In this document: piece after piece, positions 10,119 to 18,286 of the stretch
Position numbering within the stretch: the stretch's first letter is position 1
How the letters are laid out: each line of letters opens with the position of its first letter
Assembly: GCA_027484685.1 (NCBI GenBank)
Contig: JAIXSO010000047.1
Location: 243,231-307,230 of the forward strand
Source: Bacteroidota bacterium
Lineage (GTDB): Bacteria; Bacteroidota; Bacteroidia; UKL13-3
Length of the DNA stretch: 64,000 nt
Reading direction: 5' to 3'
Notes under the pieces: model-generated
Told to the model about the DNA's origin: nothing
Database searches by the model: none
Seen by the model: the letters and a program-made list of their open reading frames with translations, nothing else
Made by a program: the position numbers and the translations under genes

Positions 10119-11198
10119 TTATTTAACCTTGTAATATTTAAACATAATGTAACCTTCCTTATTTTTTCTTCCAATTAGCTTAACTATATAGAAGTTTTTA
10201 TTCTTCAACACATCACTACTCCCAAAGTCCAAAATGAACTTATTATTTCCCATATTCTTCAAAATTTGACGTTCATTATCAATGATAATATTTTTATTAT
10301 TATCTAAAATTTGATACTGAATATCTGGGTTTTCCATTATATTCAAATCTATACGTAGTTCATTCTTAATATTTATAAAGCTACCGTCTAATTCACTTTT
10401 AGGAATTACATAACTTTCAAAAAAAACTACCTTTTCGTCTGACAATGAGTCTTCTTTCACTGTGAATGTCCAAATCTCTGTATTTGCCACATAACCACTA
10501 CTATTTCTGGCCACAACTTGCCACGAATAACTTTTGCCATTAACCAGTTTCTGTGCATTAAATGGATATATGAGTTGTGTAACGTTTAAATTGTTTAATT
10601 TAAGTATTGCAAAATTTTGATTAATGGCATCAATTGATTGTTGATTATTGAGTTGCTCTACTAGTTTTAAATCATAGGTAAAGTTTTCATTTCTTTTAGA
10701 ACCTAAAGGTGGCGACCAAATCAATGTTGGATTTAAAATATTAATGGTTGATTGGTCTGTTGGATATATTAAGAAGGGTGGGTTTAAAGTAGAAACAGAT
10801 ATATCGAAGCAATTTTGATTAATTTCCTCCGATGTTGTTACGTCTTTTACAGAAATACATAGTTCATATTCCCCTGAACTTAACTCTCCATGCATTGCAG
10901 CAAATGAATTAAGTGAAAGAAATTTTTCATTGGTTGGATTAATATTCAAAAACGAATTATTTCCAGTCTGACAAGTGTAATTTAAATAATTACTTACGTA
11001 AATTTCTTTTTGATTTTGTAAAAGTGATACTTTAACGTCAACCCGTGTTGCAACGCTAGAATTAACGATATTAAAATCAGAGGTTGATTTAATTTTAAAT
11101 TCGTAAGGATTCTTCTGATAGAAAGTTGTTACAATCTGAGAGAAAGTTTTAAAATTAGAAAAAACTATTAGGCAGAGGAGAATGATTTGTTTTTTCAT
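10119..11198 (-). CDS. Secreted protein with fibronectin-III-like domain
   Basis: The 359-residue product has a signal peptide (MKKQIILLCLIVFSNFKTFS-Q). Residues about 140-245 read as one Fn3-like beta sandwich: NPTLIWSPP near its start, YSWQVVARNSSG and then EIWTFTVKE at its end. This pattern is common in Bacteroidota secreted proteins that carry 'T-x-x-W-x-P ... Y-x-W-x-V' modules. The N-terminal 120 residues are another beta-rich region. It is the second gene of the surface operon, 68 bp after the barrel gene and touching the OmpH-like gene. It is probably periplasmic or surface-bound; the specific role is unknown. Confidence 0.78.
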   Translation of the reverse strand: MKKQIILLCLIVFSNFKTFSQIVTTFYQKNPYEFKIKSTSDFNIVNSSVATRVDVKVSLLQNQKEIYVSNYLNYTCQTGNNSFLNINPTNEKFLSLNSFAAMHGELSSGEYELCISVKDVTTSEEINQNCFDISVSTLNPPFLIYPTDQSTINILNPTLIWSPPLGSKRNENFTYDLKLVEQLNNQQSIDAINQNFAILKLNNLNVTQLIYPFNAQKLVNGKSYSWQVVARNSSGYVANTEIWTFTVKEDSLSDEKVVFFESYVIPKSELDGSFINIKNELRIDLNIMENPDIQYQILDNNKNIIIDNERQILKNMGNNKFILDFGSSDVLKNKNFYIVKLIGRKNKEGYIMFKYYKVK

Positions 11199-11266
11199 TT
11201 AAGATTTATTTTAATACAATTTTATTAATTCAAATTGTAAATACAACCATTCATGTAAAAAAACCG

Positions 11267-13300
11267 TTAAAAAATATATAAAGTTCTGAAATTCAATGAT
11301 ATAAAATTATTTAATCTATTTTCATTCCTAGTTATCATATCATAGTTAAATAAAAATGAAGTACTTAGCTTAGAGCCTAATTGTATTTGATATCCAGTTC
11401 CAATTGTATTCCTTTGTTCTATTTTGTAAATATTTAATAAAGCATAACGCAAAGTTATAGAAGATTTCTTCAATTGTTTATTTAAACTGATGTCAAACTG
11501 ATTTGAATACCTTCCTAAATTTGTATTTTCAATGAAAGAAAATGTATACGAACTATTAATACTGAGTGTTGGGCTGACAATACATGTACTATTAAGGTTT
11601 GTTAAATATGTCTCACTTATCGTGTCATTAAACAAGCTTTTTGAATTAATGTAGTTAACTACTAAAACGGATTGACATTGTTTTTTGAATAATCTGTAAG
11701 GCTTACTGAATGAACCGTTCAAAATTACAATTTCAGATAGATTTGAAGCATAAAATGAACTTTTTGTAATAATGTTTTGACCTTCAATTTTTAAATTATT
11801 TTTTCGAATTTTAAAGTTTAATACTGCTTGTATAGATCGCAACGTTGTTGTGTAAAATTTACTGTCACTTAAGTTATCTTTTTCCAATTTAAAAGATAAT
11901 TGACCGTTTATTTTATTCTTATAAATTGTCTGTTTTAAAGTAAATTGAGACCTTAAAGCGTCCCTTCTATTACTTGGATTTCCCAAGCTAAAGAAAAAAA
12001 GTTCATCAACTCTAACCTTAGTTTCTATTTTAGATTTAGTTTTTATAAAGTTACCATCGTATTTAAATAAAAATGCAGAATTGTTTAAGGCTTTTGGAGT
12101 TGATTTAATTACCTCATTTAATCCTTGATTATATTCTCCTGTTGATTGATTTGACCATGCTTTTTCAATATACAAATTATGATTTTCAACTATTTTTATA
12201 TTTAAAATAAGGCTTATTACATCATTTTCTTTAATCGGATTAATTGAACTTGGATTATTGTTTATACCTTTTAAATACGTAAAAATCAAACTTGTGCTTT
12301 CAAAGTTCCCATAACCAATTCTACCGCTGTATATGTAACTATTTTTATTAAAAACGTTTTCATACCAATTTATACTATTTACAAAGCCACCTGTAAATCC
12401 TAACATAAATTTCTTGCTAGAAAACTCAACAAGCCCTCCTCTTAAAGTTATACCTGACAGTATTAATGGAGACCAATTAGGTGAAACGTCAAAGATTTCT
12501 AATTTGGAGGGATAAGCAAAATCCTTTAAAAAACTGCTTTTACTTTTTATAACCCCAATTTTCCCCGATTCCTTCCTTATAAAAGTCTCACTTGATTCTT
12601 TGTTTAAATTACTAATAAACGTGTAGCTTTTTCTTAAACTAGCCAAACTATCAAGCAAACCAGAAATTTTATTTTTCCCACTCAATTTGTTTTGATAATT
12701 ATTTATAAAAGCTTCAGCTTGTAGAATTCGCTCATTATTATTTTTCAAATAATTACTATCTGAAATAGACCTAGCTTTAATAGCTTTCGCGCTCTCCAGC
12801 TTGTCTAAATAATCTTTATTGTCTAATTGTTCATTTAGTCCATTTAAAAATCTTGTATTTTCATCTAAAAGATTATTCAGAGAGTCTATTTTTTTTAAAA
12901 TATTATCTTTCTGAGTGTTTTGATTTATTCTATTGAATACTTTTTTAAAACTATTTTTATCAAAACTTAAATTTATTCTATTGAGATTTCTGCCTTGAGA
13001 GAAGTCTTCACTAGATAAATCGAAGCTACTACTGAATTTAAAACCAGCTAAATCTATTACTGGTGAAAATTCTATTCTTTGAATATACCTTGGTGATTCT
13101 GAACCATAATTATAATTAGGCGCAAGGATAAAAGTATATCCAATGCGGGTTTGGGCTATTGATATTAATGAGGTTGTATCTTTTCTTACTTTTAAGGAAT
13201 CTAATGGCTCTTTTGACAAACTAAATGAAGGATTGCTTATACCAAATAAGCACATAAAAAACAAGCTGAATTTCAGTGCATTTTTTACTCTATTTTCCAT
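11267..13300 (-). CDS. Outer-membrane beta-barrel protein with coiled-coil insert
   Basis: The 677-residue product has a signal peptide ending near SNPSFS. Residues about 45-105 and 260-677 are made of short amphipathic strands with aromatic ends and close with FISLNFRTLYIF, whose terminal Phe is typical of outer-membrane barrels. Between them, about residues 110-225 form a Lys/Asn/Leu-rich helical segment that looks like a coiled coil. It is the first gene of the minus-strand operon that continues to the left edge, so it may be the outer-membrane component for the secreted YD proteins. It does not resemble PorP/SprF or TonB receptors that I recognise. Confidence 0.75.
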   Translation of the reverse strand: MENRVKNALKFSLFFMCLFGISNPSFSLSKEPLDSLKVRKDTTSLISIAQTRIGYTFILAPNYNYGSESPRYIQRIEFSPVIDLAGFKFSSSFDLSSEDFSQGRNLNRINLSFDKNSFKKVFNRINQNTQKDNILKKIDSLNNLLDENTRFLNGLNEQLDNKDYLDKLESAKAIKARSISDSNYLKNNNERILQAEAFINNYQNKLSGKNKISGLLDSLASLRKSYTFISNLNKESSETFIRKESGKIGVIKSKSSFLKDFAYPSKLEIFDVSPNWSPLILSGITLRGGLVEFSSKKFMLGFTGGFVNSINWYENVFNKNSYIYSGRIGYGNFESTSLIFTYLKGINNNPSSINPIKENDVISLILNIKIVENHNLYIEKAWSNQSTGEYNQGLNEVIKSTPKALNNSAFLFKYDGNFIKTKSKIETKVRVDELFFFSLGNPSNRRDALRSQFTLKQTIYKNKINGQLSFKLEKDNLSDSKFYTTTLRSIQAVLNFKIRKNNLKIEGQNIITKSSFYASNLSEIVILNGSFSKPYRLFKKQCQSVLVVNYINSKSLFNDTISETYLTNLNSTCIVSPTLSINSSYTFSFIENTNLGRYSNQFDISLNKQLKKSSITLRYALLNIYKIEQRNTIGTGYQIQLGSKLSTSFLFNYDMITRNENRLNNFISLNFRTLYIF

Positions 13301-13607
13301 AATACTAAGACAATCGCTTTATTGTTTTTTGTTATTACTTTAGTTGACTCTTCGGTTGGAAAGGTAAAAATATTTAGTTTATTGGCAATAAAATTTAATT
13401 ATAATTAGATTTTTGAATTTTAATTTTAGTATGGCTATTTATTACATAATTTAATATGTAATTTACAATTATTCAGATAAAACCACTTTCGCAGATGGCT
13501 CGCATCACACTCACCGCAATTGCATTGCAGTGGTTTTTCCAACCGCACAGCTCAAGGCTGTTTTTCCTTTAAATGGAAATTTTGTTATGTTCGTGTAAAA
13601 TATAAAT
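13301..13607. other. Divergent intergenic region with a long inverted repeat
   Basis: This gap separates the minus-strand surface operon from the plus-strand protease gene and must contain both promoters. An inverted repeat AAAACCACT (13479-13487) / AGTGGTTTT (13529-13537) encloses a GC-richer island unlike its surroundings. It is followed by a hairpin ACAGC-TCAAG-GCTGT (13547-13561) with a T run, which could end a transcript entering from the left. The GC shift makes this a candidate left edge of the mobile region, but no attachment site can be proven. Confidence 0.45.
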
Positions 13608-14276
13608 ATGGTAACTAATAACGTTTATACAAGGGTTTTTTATATAAAATATGATAATTGCACAGCAACATGCTTTAGTATTGATTTTGAAGGAAAACAA
13701 TATTTTATTACTGCAAAACATGTTATTGAATCAATGGCTTCACAACACAACATAGAACTTTTTTATGATGAAAGATGGAATGTTTTAAATGCTAAATTAG
13801 TTGGTCATTCAAGTACTTCCGATGTATCAGTGTTTGCCTTGAATTTCATAATTGAAGGGTTACCTATTGAGCCTACAATGGGTGAAATAACGTTAGGACA
13901 AGACATTTACTTTCTTGGATTTCCATTTGGAATTTTTTCAGATATTGGTGAATTAAATCGAGGATTTCCTTTTCCTTTTATTAAAAAAGGTATTCTCTCA
14001 GCAGTTTTTTTCGACAAGCCTGGTAAACCATTTTATTTAGATGGAATCAATAATCCAGGCTTCTCTGGAGGGCCTGTTGTATTTAAAAAATTAGGTACTA
14101 ATGATTTTAGAATTGCTGGAGTAATTTCAGGATACAGGCCTGAGTATCATAAGACAATTTTAAATGATAAACCAAATGAAATTCAGTCAATTTCAAATAC
14201 TGGAATTATTCATGCATTTTCTATTGATAATGCAATTGATATAATTAAGGATAATCCAATTGGACAAATTATTTAA
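13608..14276 (+). CDS. Trypsin-like serine protease, cytoplasmic
   Basis: The 222-residue product carries a complete chymotrypsin-type triad: His38 in FITAKHVI, Asp72 in STSDVSVF and Ser153 in NNPGFSGGPVV. The oxyanion and substrate-pocket strand (FRIAGVISGYRPEY) follows. There is no signal peptide, no PDZ domain and no membrane segment, so it is much shorter than DegP/HtrA and probably acts in the cytoplasm. Stand-alone proteases of this type often accompany defence or stress modules in accessory DNA; here it lies just outside the ArdC gene. Substrate unknown. Confidence 0.85.
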   Translation: MVTNNVYTRVFYIKYDNCTATCFSIDFEGKQYFITAKHVIESMASQHNIELFYDERWNVLNAKLVGHSSTSDVSVFALNFIIEGLPIEPTMGEITLGQDIYFLGFPFGIFSDIGELNRGFPFPFIKKGILSAVFFDKPGKPFYLDGINNPGFSGGPVVFKKLGTNDFRIAGVISGYRPEYHKTILNDKPNEIQSISNTGIIHAFSIDNAIDIIKDNPIGQII

Positions 14277-14302
14277 AGAAAAAGCAAAAAAAAGACGCAA
14301 AA

Positions 14303-14434
14303 TTAGTGGGCTTCCACAACCTACCACGCAACACCTGTAAAGGTTATACAAGTTTTTGAATAATATTTATTTGTTGTTTTCTAATTGCTAAATTTTATTC
14401 AAAAAACCTTGACAGGTTCCCTTCGCCCACCTAA
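14303..14434. repeat. Imperfect ~130-bp inverted repeat, MITE-like
   Basis: The two halves mirror each other. On the left are TTAGTGGGC, ACCTGTAAAGGTT and GTTTTTGAATAA. The right half, read in reverse complement, gives TTAGGTGGGC, ACCTGTCAAGGTT and GTTTTTTGAATAA in the same order. The loop is about 35 bp. It may be a non-autonomous transposable element or a large bidirectional terminator between the protease gene and the ArdC gene. No target-site duplication was identified. Confidence 0.5.
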
Positions 14435-14484
14435 TGAAAGGCTTTCTTTTTTCTCTTTTTCTTTTGAAAATAATATTTGTGTTA

Positions 14485-14520
14485 TATCAATAAAAGCCCA
14501 CTTTTTATAGCGGGCTTTGT
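14485..14520 (-). terminator. Terminator of the ArdC gene
   Basis: Read on the minus strand, the stem AAAGCCCGC / GTGGGCTTT encloses a TATAAAAA loop and is followed by a T run. It lies about 20 bp past the ArdC stop codon. It could also work for the plus strand. Confidence 0.7.
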
Positions 14521-14535
14521 GTAATGATTACTTAC

Positions 14536-15414
14536 CTATTCAGGTTCTTCATCATGTTCATTGGTTGATACATTGAGTATGAAATCAACTGCTTTTTGAG
14601 CTTTTGCTGCTGCAAAAATAACACAGCGTTTATCATCTTTGAGTTTCTTTAACCAAGATTGGATATAAGCAACACTGTTTTCGAACCCCAATTCTTCAAT
14701 TCCTGCATGTGAACAGAGATAACAAGCTCCAATTTCTGCAACTAACTCTTCCGATGAATAAGCTTCATCACCAAGTTTTGCAGTTCCTGTAATCTCTTTT
14801 CTGTTTAAACGGCTAGAATGCCCTGTAGAATGAACTAATTCATGAAATAGGGTATCGTAGTAGCTTTCACTGCTTTCAAAGGATTTAGGCTTAGGCATAT
14901 TTATATAATCACGTGCAGGATCATAAAAAGCTTGAGCTTCTTTATGTGTTATTTTAGGCTTTTTAGGCATAGCCTCAACTATTTTCTCACATTGAACAAT
15001 TGGATTATGTACCTCCCTTTGCTCAACTGAAGGTATGATACCTTCAGGAATGTTTTCGCATTGCTCAATATTAAACACCATATAATACCTCAGCAATGGC
15101 TTCTTTTTTGTTTCGGGCGGTGAATCTGGTTTAGGTTCAATCCATGTCCAAAATACTACAGGACAAGATTTTTCGCCTTTCTTTACCTTACCCCCTAAAT
15201 CATTTATTTGCTTTAAGGTTAAAAAGTAGTTTTTTGAATAGCCTAAAGTAAGTAACAGCCATAGATTAATGCCTCTGTAGTGCCTTTTGCTAATTAAGTT
15301 TTGTGGTAATCCTGACTCTTTCCAAGGTTGCTTCCATGGCACTCTTCCTTGTTCTAATTGCTCAATAATTCTGGATGTGATAATTTCATAGACATCTTTT
15401 TTTTTTGATTCCAT
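14536..15414 (-). CDS. ArdC-like antirestriction protein with zincin domain
   Basis: The 292-residue product has the ArdC N-terminal ssDNA-binding domain (about 5-125: VYEIITSRIIEQLEQG, WKQPW, NLISKRHYRGIN, KGEKSCPVVFW). The C-terminal metallopeptidase domain (about 140-285) contains HELVHSTGH, the HExxH zinc motif, and a downstream EELVAEIGACYL glutamate. The family (DUF1738/ArdC) protects incoming conjugative DNA from host restriction and is a hallmark of mobile elements. The gene stands alone between a terminator and the shared upstream motif at 15477-15506, which lies about 63 bp before its start codon. Length is normal. Confidence 0.93.
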   Translation of the reverse strand: MESKKKDVYEIITSRIIEQLEQGRVPWKQPWKESGLPQNLISKRHYRGINLWLLLTLGYSKNYFLTLKQINDLGGKVKKGEKSCPVVFWTWIEPKPDSPPETKKKPLLRYYMVFNIEQCENIPEGIIPSVEQREVHNPIVQCEKIVEAMPKKPKITHKEAQAFYDPARDYINMPKPKSFESSESYYDTLFHELVHSTGHSSRLNRKEITGTAKLGDEAYSSEELVAEIGACYLCSHAGIEELGFENSVAYIQSWLKKLKDDKRCVIFAAAKAQKAVDFILNVSTNEHDEEPE

Positions 15415-15476
15415 ACTGTATTTGGTTTTAAATGAATTGGTTTCATTTAGTGTACTAATACTTCATTGGTTCAAAC

Positions 15477-15506
15477 AGGAGGGAGTTTTTGTAGGAAGGG
15501 ACAAAA
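15477..15506 (-). promoter_or_regulatory. Shared element-core upstream motif, copy A (ArdC)
   Basis: On the minus strand it reads TTTTGTCCCTTCCTACAAAA followed by ACTCCCTCCT, close to the seven-copy consensus TTTTGTCGCTTCCTACAAAA-nn-TCCCTCC. It lies 63 bp upstream of the ArdC ATG in the same orientation. Below it the text AAATGAAACCAAT is shared with copy B, so the whole leader is related. It is probably a promoter or operator. Confidence 0.7.
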
Positions 15507-15804
15507 CACTTTAACTCAAATAGTATAAAAATAAACTAAACAATTTTACTATTAAAAAAAATAATAATTATATGAAAGGCTGTTATTTTATATTTTATTT
15601 TTAAAAAATCAATGGAATCAATAGTCTTAAAAGGAAGACAAAAACTTCATTTTTTGCTTCTCTTTCTGCTTAAATAAATAACTCTACTCTTTAAATAATT
15701 TATTTTTTCTTATACAAATATGTCAAGCCGTTTCCTTTAATTTTGTATAATTTAATTCTTTTAGTTTAAATAAAGCAACTAAAGAAAGGAGGCACCATGA
15801 AAAA

Positions 15805-15951
15805 ATGAAAATAATTGATAATATAAATTATAAAAGCTCCCTGGTTACGACCCAGAGAGCTTTAGATTTTTTCTGTGAAACCTTAAAGAGCAAGGAACCA
15901 CTTTTGCGCAAATATAAAGAACGGATTTATAAATACAATTTAATTGTATAG
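15805..15951 (+). CDS. Possible 48-residue small protein behind a three-codon leader
   Basis: A strong Shine-Dalgarno (AAGGAGG at 15787-15793), unusual in Bacteroidota, precedes ATG AAA AAA TGA at 15797-15808. The TGA overlaps a second ATG at 15805 that opens 48 codons (MKIIDNINYKSSLVTTQRAL ... ending YKYNLIV). The product is basic and probably soluble. A near-perfect hairpin (15833-15863: AAAGCTCCCTGG with CCCAGAGAGCTTT) followed by ATTTTTT sits inside the frame and resembles an attenuator. No homologue recognised. The alternative is a non-coding regulatory transcript. Confidence 0.45.
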   Translation: MKIIDNINYKSSLVTTQRALDFFCETLKSKEPLLRKYKERIYKYNLIV

Positions 15952-16065
15952 ACAAATCAGTCACAAATCAAGTGTTTTTGTTTAAAAAGTTGGTAAAGGG
16001 TTTTTCAAAAAAATGCAGTAGTATTTTAATAAAAAAATAAATAGTAAAAATGAAAAATCAATACA

Positions 16066-16509
16066 ATGGAAAATACTTACAAATCAAAAATAGTTCGGAA
16101 AATATTAGATATATTAAATCCAAACAAAAAAATTATAGAAAATTCTCTTCTTAATTTAATGGCCATATTCAAGCCAGTACAAACAACTTTACAATTTCAT
16201 GTTGCCTTAGATAATGTAATTTACTTTATCGAACAAATCAATAATCATAAGACCAACGAAGAAATCGCAGCTTCACAACCTACTTCTGCATTTATAAAAC
16301 AAAATTCAGAGAAATTTGAACTTAAAAAACACAAACTTGAAGTAAAATCAAGATCTAAAAACTTAACTCAAATACTTGTATTTGTTTTACTAGTTATAGT
16401 ACTAATACTAATTTTCCGTCCTGAAGAATTTTATATGGTACTTGTGGCTTTATTATCTTTCATTTGTTGTCAAACACTTAAAACTCACTTTTCCTTAAAA
16501 GATAAATAG
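16066..16509 (+). CDS. Small membrane protein, unknown
   Basis: The 147-residue product is soluble and helical for about 100 residues. It then has two closely spaced transmembrane helices (about 104-117 and 123-136, LTQILVFVLLVIVLILIF and FYMVLVALLSFICC). I do not recognise the family. It stands alone in an AT-rich gap of the mobile region, ends in a clear terminator, and faces the minus-strand 16.6-19.5 kb cluster. Confidence 0.65.
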   Translation: MENTYKSKIVRKILDILNPNKKIIENSLLNLMAIFKPVQTTLQFHVALDNVIYFIEQINNHKTNEEIAASQPTSAFIKQNSEKFELKKHKLEVKSRSKNLTQILVFVLLVIVLILIFRPEEFYMVLVALLSFICCQTLKTHFSLKDK

Positions 16510-16516
16510 GAACTCT

Positions 16517-16550
16517 CACCTAGGGGGATTATTTCCTCTAGGTGTTTTTT
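16517..16550 (+). terminator. Bidirectional terminator between convergent genes
   Basis: CACCTAGGGGG and TTCCTCTAGGTG form a stem of about 10 bp around ATTAT, followed by TTTTTT on the plus strand. It lies directly after the membrane-protein stop and 10 bp before the stop of the minus-strand 119-residue gene. Confidence 0.75.
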
Positions 16551-16560
16551 ATAAAATTAA

Positions 16561-16920
16561 TCATTTATATTGTTCTAATGGAATTATCTTGATTTTATAT
16601 TTTCCAATGTCTGGATTCTTAGTATGAACATCATTTATTTCTAAATATTCATTATCTATATGCTGCATAATTTGATATTTTGCTTCAAAAACAGTAGGAA
16701 ACAAGTATGGGTCAATCTCACTATCAAATAGTGATAACTGTCCGTAATTATTGTAACCTTCAAAAGTTACCATAACTTTGATATTTTTGTTAGTAATCTT
16801 ATTTTTTGAAGTAATCATTGTTACAATTGCATTGAACTGAATAATACGATCACTGTTAATTAACTTATGATAGAGAACAAAATCTTTTAATTGTTGACTA
16901 CTTATAATTTTCTGATCCAT
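16561..16920 (-). CDS. Hypothetical protein, 119 residues
   Basis: A soluble mixed alpha/beta protein (MDQKIISSQQLKDFVLYHKL at the start, ending GKYKIKIIPLEQYK) with no recognised family. It is the last gene of the minus-strand group 19.45-16.56 kb and lies about 65 bp from its neighbour. Base composition matches the rest of the mobile region. Confidence 0.65.
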   Translation of the reverse strand: MDQKIISSQQLKDFVLYHKLINSDRIIQFNAIVTMITSKNKITNKNIKVMVTFEGYNNYGQLSLFDSEIDPYLFPTVFEAKYQIMQHIDNEYLEINDVHTKNPDIGKYKIKIIPLEQYK

Positions 16921-16984
16921 GTTTTTAAATATTTTATTTCTATTATTACAAATTTTCTTTTTGAAACACCAAACTAACTTGAGC

Positions 16985-17593
16985 TTATTCTTCCCTTATC
17001 CAACTCTGTGCTTCGTTTACTATATCTTGAAGTAATCCACCAGTTTTAAGATTCAACATTTTTACTATATCTGCTAAATCTGCATATTGAATAAGTGCTT
17101 TATTTTGCAAATTTACATTCTTCATATTTTCAGTACTATGATATTCAAAACCATATTTTTCTGTAACAACACCACTACTTGTATTGGTATTTGGAGAAAC
17201 TGGAATAATGCGTAAATAATCAAAGCCTTTTAACCGTGCCATACGTCTATTGAGTATATGGTCAAGAACAAAACCTTTTACATTTTCTTCTGGACAGGCT
17301 TGAATATAGGCTTTCCTATAACATGCATAATTCACATGAACCCAAATCTGTTTGGAGTAATGAAAAATTGTAGATTCTTTTATTTTCCAAAGTGGTAGTT
17401 TAACATTTAATTCTGGTATGTAATGAGGTATAACCAAAAAGGCTTTATCTGATGGTACTGAGTCAATTGAATTTATACTTCCTATGTATTTAGCTATTGA
17501 ATATTTATCTCGAGCAGCGATAGGAATATGCACATCGGGAGGCATTCCATATTTTCGTGCCTCTTCTTTTGCTATTTCATCAATTTCAAACAT
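16985..17593 (-). CDS. Hypothetical protein with HNH-like DH...N...R core
   Basis: The 202-residue soluble protein has a striking conserved-looking centre: VLDHILNRRMARLKGF then YLRIIPVSPNTNTSSG at about residues 109-142. An Asp-His followed by Asn and a later Asn/Ser-rich loop resembles the metal site of HNH/His-Me nucleases or their toxin variants, but the full motif is not certain. The last 40 residues are helical. If it is a nuclease, the neighbouring membrane protein (17640-18200) is a candidate partner. Family unknown to me. Confidence 0.6.
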   Translation of the reverse strand: MFEIDEIAKEEARKYGMPPDVHIPIAARDKYSIAKYIGSINSIDSVPSDKAFLVIPHYIPELNVKLPLWKIKESTIFHYSKQIWVHVNYACYRKAYIQACPEENVKGFVLDHILNRRMARLKGFDYLRIIPVSPNTNTSSGVVTEKYGFEYHSTENMKNVNLQNKALIQYADLADIVKMLNLKTGGLLQDIVNEAQSWIREE

Positions 17594-17639
17594 TTATACT
17601 TCATGGTTTTATAAAAGCATTGTTGTGTTTTTATGATTT

Positions 17640-18200
17640 TTAACTTTGTACTTTATAACTAAACCTTATAAAATCTTCATTAGTAAGTTGATATCCAGCA
17701 ATACTTCCATTCCAAAATAATTTATCGCCAATATCTAGATGATTGAGATATTTCGCAGTTTGTCCTTCATCAGAACTGAAATAACAACCACTATTTTTAT
17801 GTCCATCACCTGGAGAAACGTGCACACCGTTAACAAAAATATTAACACTTCCATTTGGTTTTTCTTTAATAGGTTGAAGAATTGCAAGAGTGCCATCATT
17901 TATCGTATTTAAACATTCCAAATCTTCGGTTTGTGTGGTTTCTTTTATTTGGTGATTTCCAAAATTATTAAATTGATTTTGAATTGACCCAGATGTGCTT
18001 CCATAGTTATTCTCAACTTTAAAATCTGATTTAAATGTTACTTTATTTATTTTTTCTTCGAAAGATAAGGTAAGAAGATTTAGAATTGTTAATATCAAAG
18101 TTATAAATGGTTCTGGTTTATGTTCAACCATTAACCAATAAATTGCTCCCAATAGGGCTATTATATTCAATGTAATTAAGATTATTTTTGTATTTTTCAT
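17640..18200 (-). CDS. Membrane-anchored hypothetical protein
   Basis: Two transmembrane helices at the N-terminus (about 5-22 and 30-46) are followed by a linker rich in Asn/Gln/Gly (about 65-88, QNQFNNFGNHQ). A soluble beta-rich domain (about 110-186: SVNIFVNGVHVSPG, GDKLFWNGSIAGYQL, FIRFSYKV) follows. The layout is that of a small membrane-tethered sensor or effector. The gene is 46 bp upstream of the HNH-like gene and in the same direction. I recognise no family. Confidence 0.65.
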   Translation of the reverse strand: MKNTKIILITLNIIALLGAIYWLMVEHKPEPFITLILTILNLLTLSFEEKINKVTFKSDFKVENNYGSTSGSIQNQFNNFGNHQIKETTQTEDLECLNTINDGTLAILQPIKEKPNGSVNIFVNGVHVSPGDGHKNSGCYFSSDEGQTAKYLNHLDIGDKLFWNGSIAGYQLTNEDFIRFSYKVQS

Positions 18201-18286
18201 TCTTTATTAGTTATATTTATTAAGCATTTATCGACATTTTCAAATCTATCATAAAATAAATTTGCATTGCCATTTATATTATTCTT

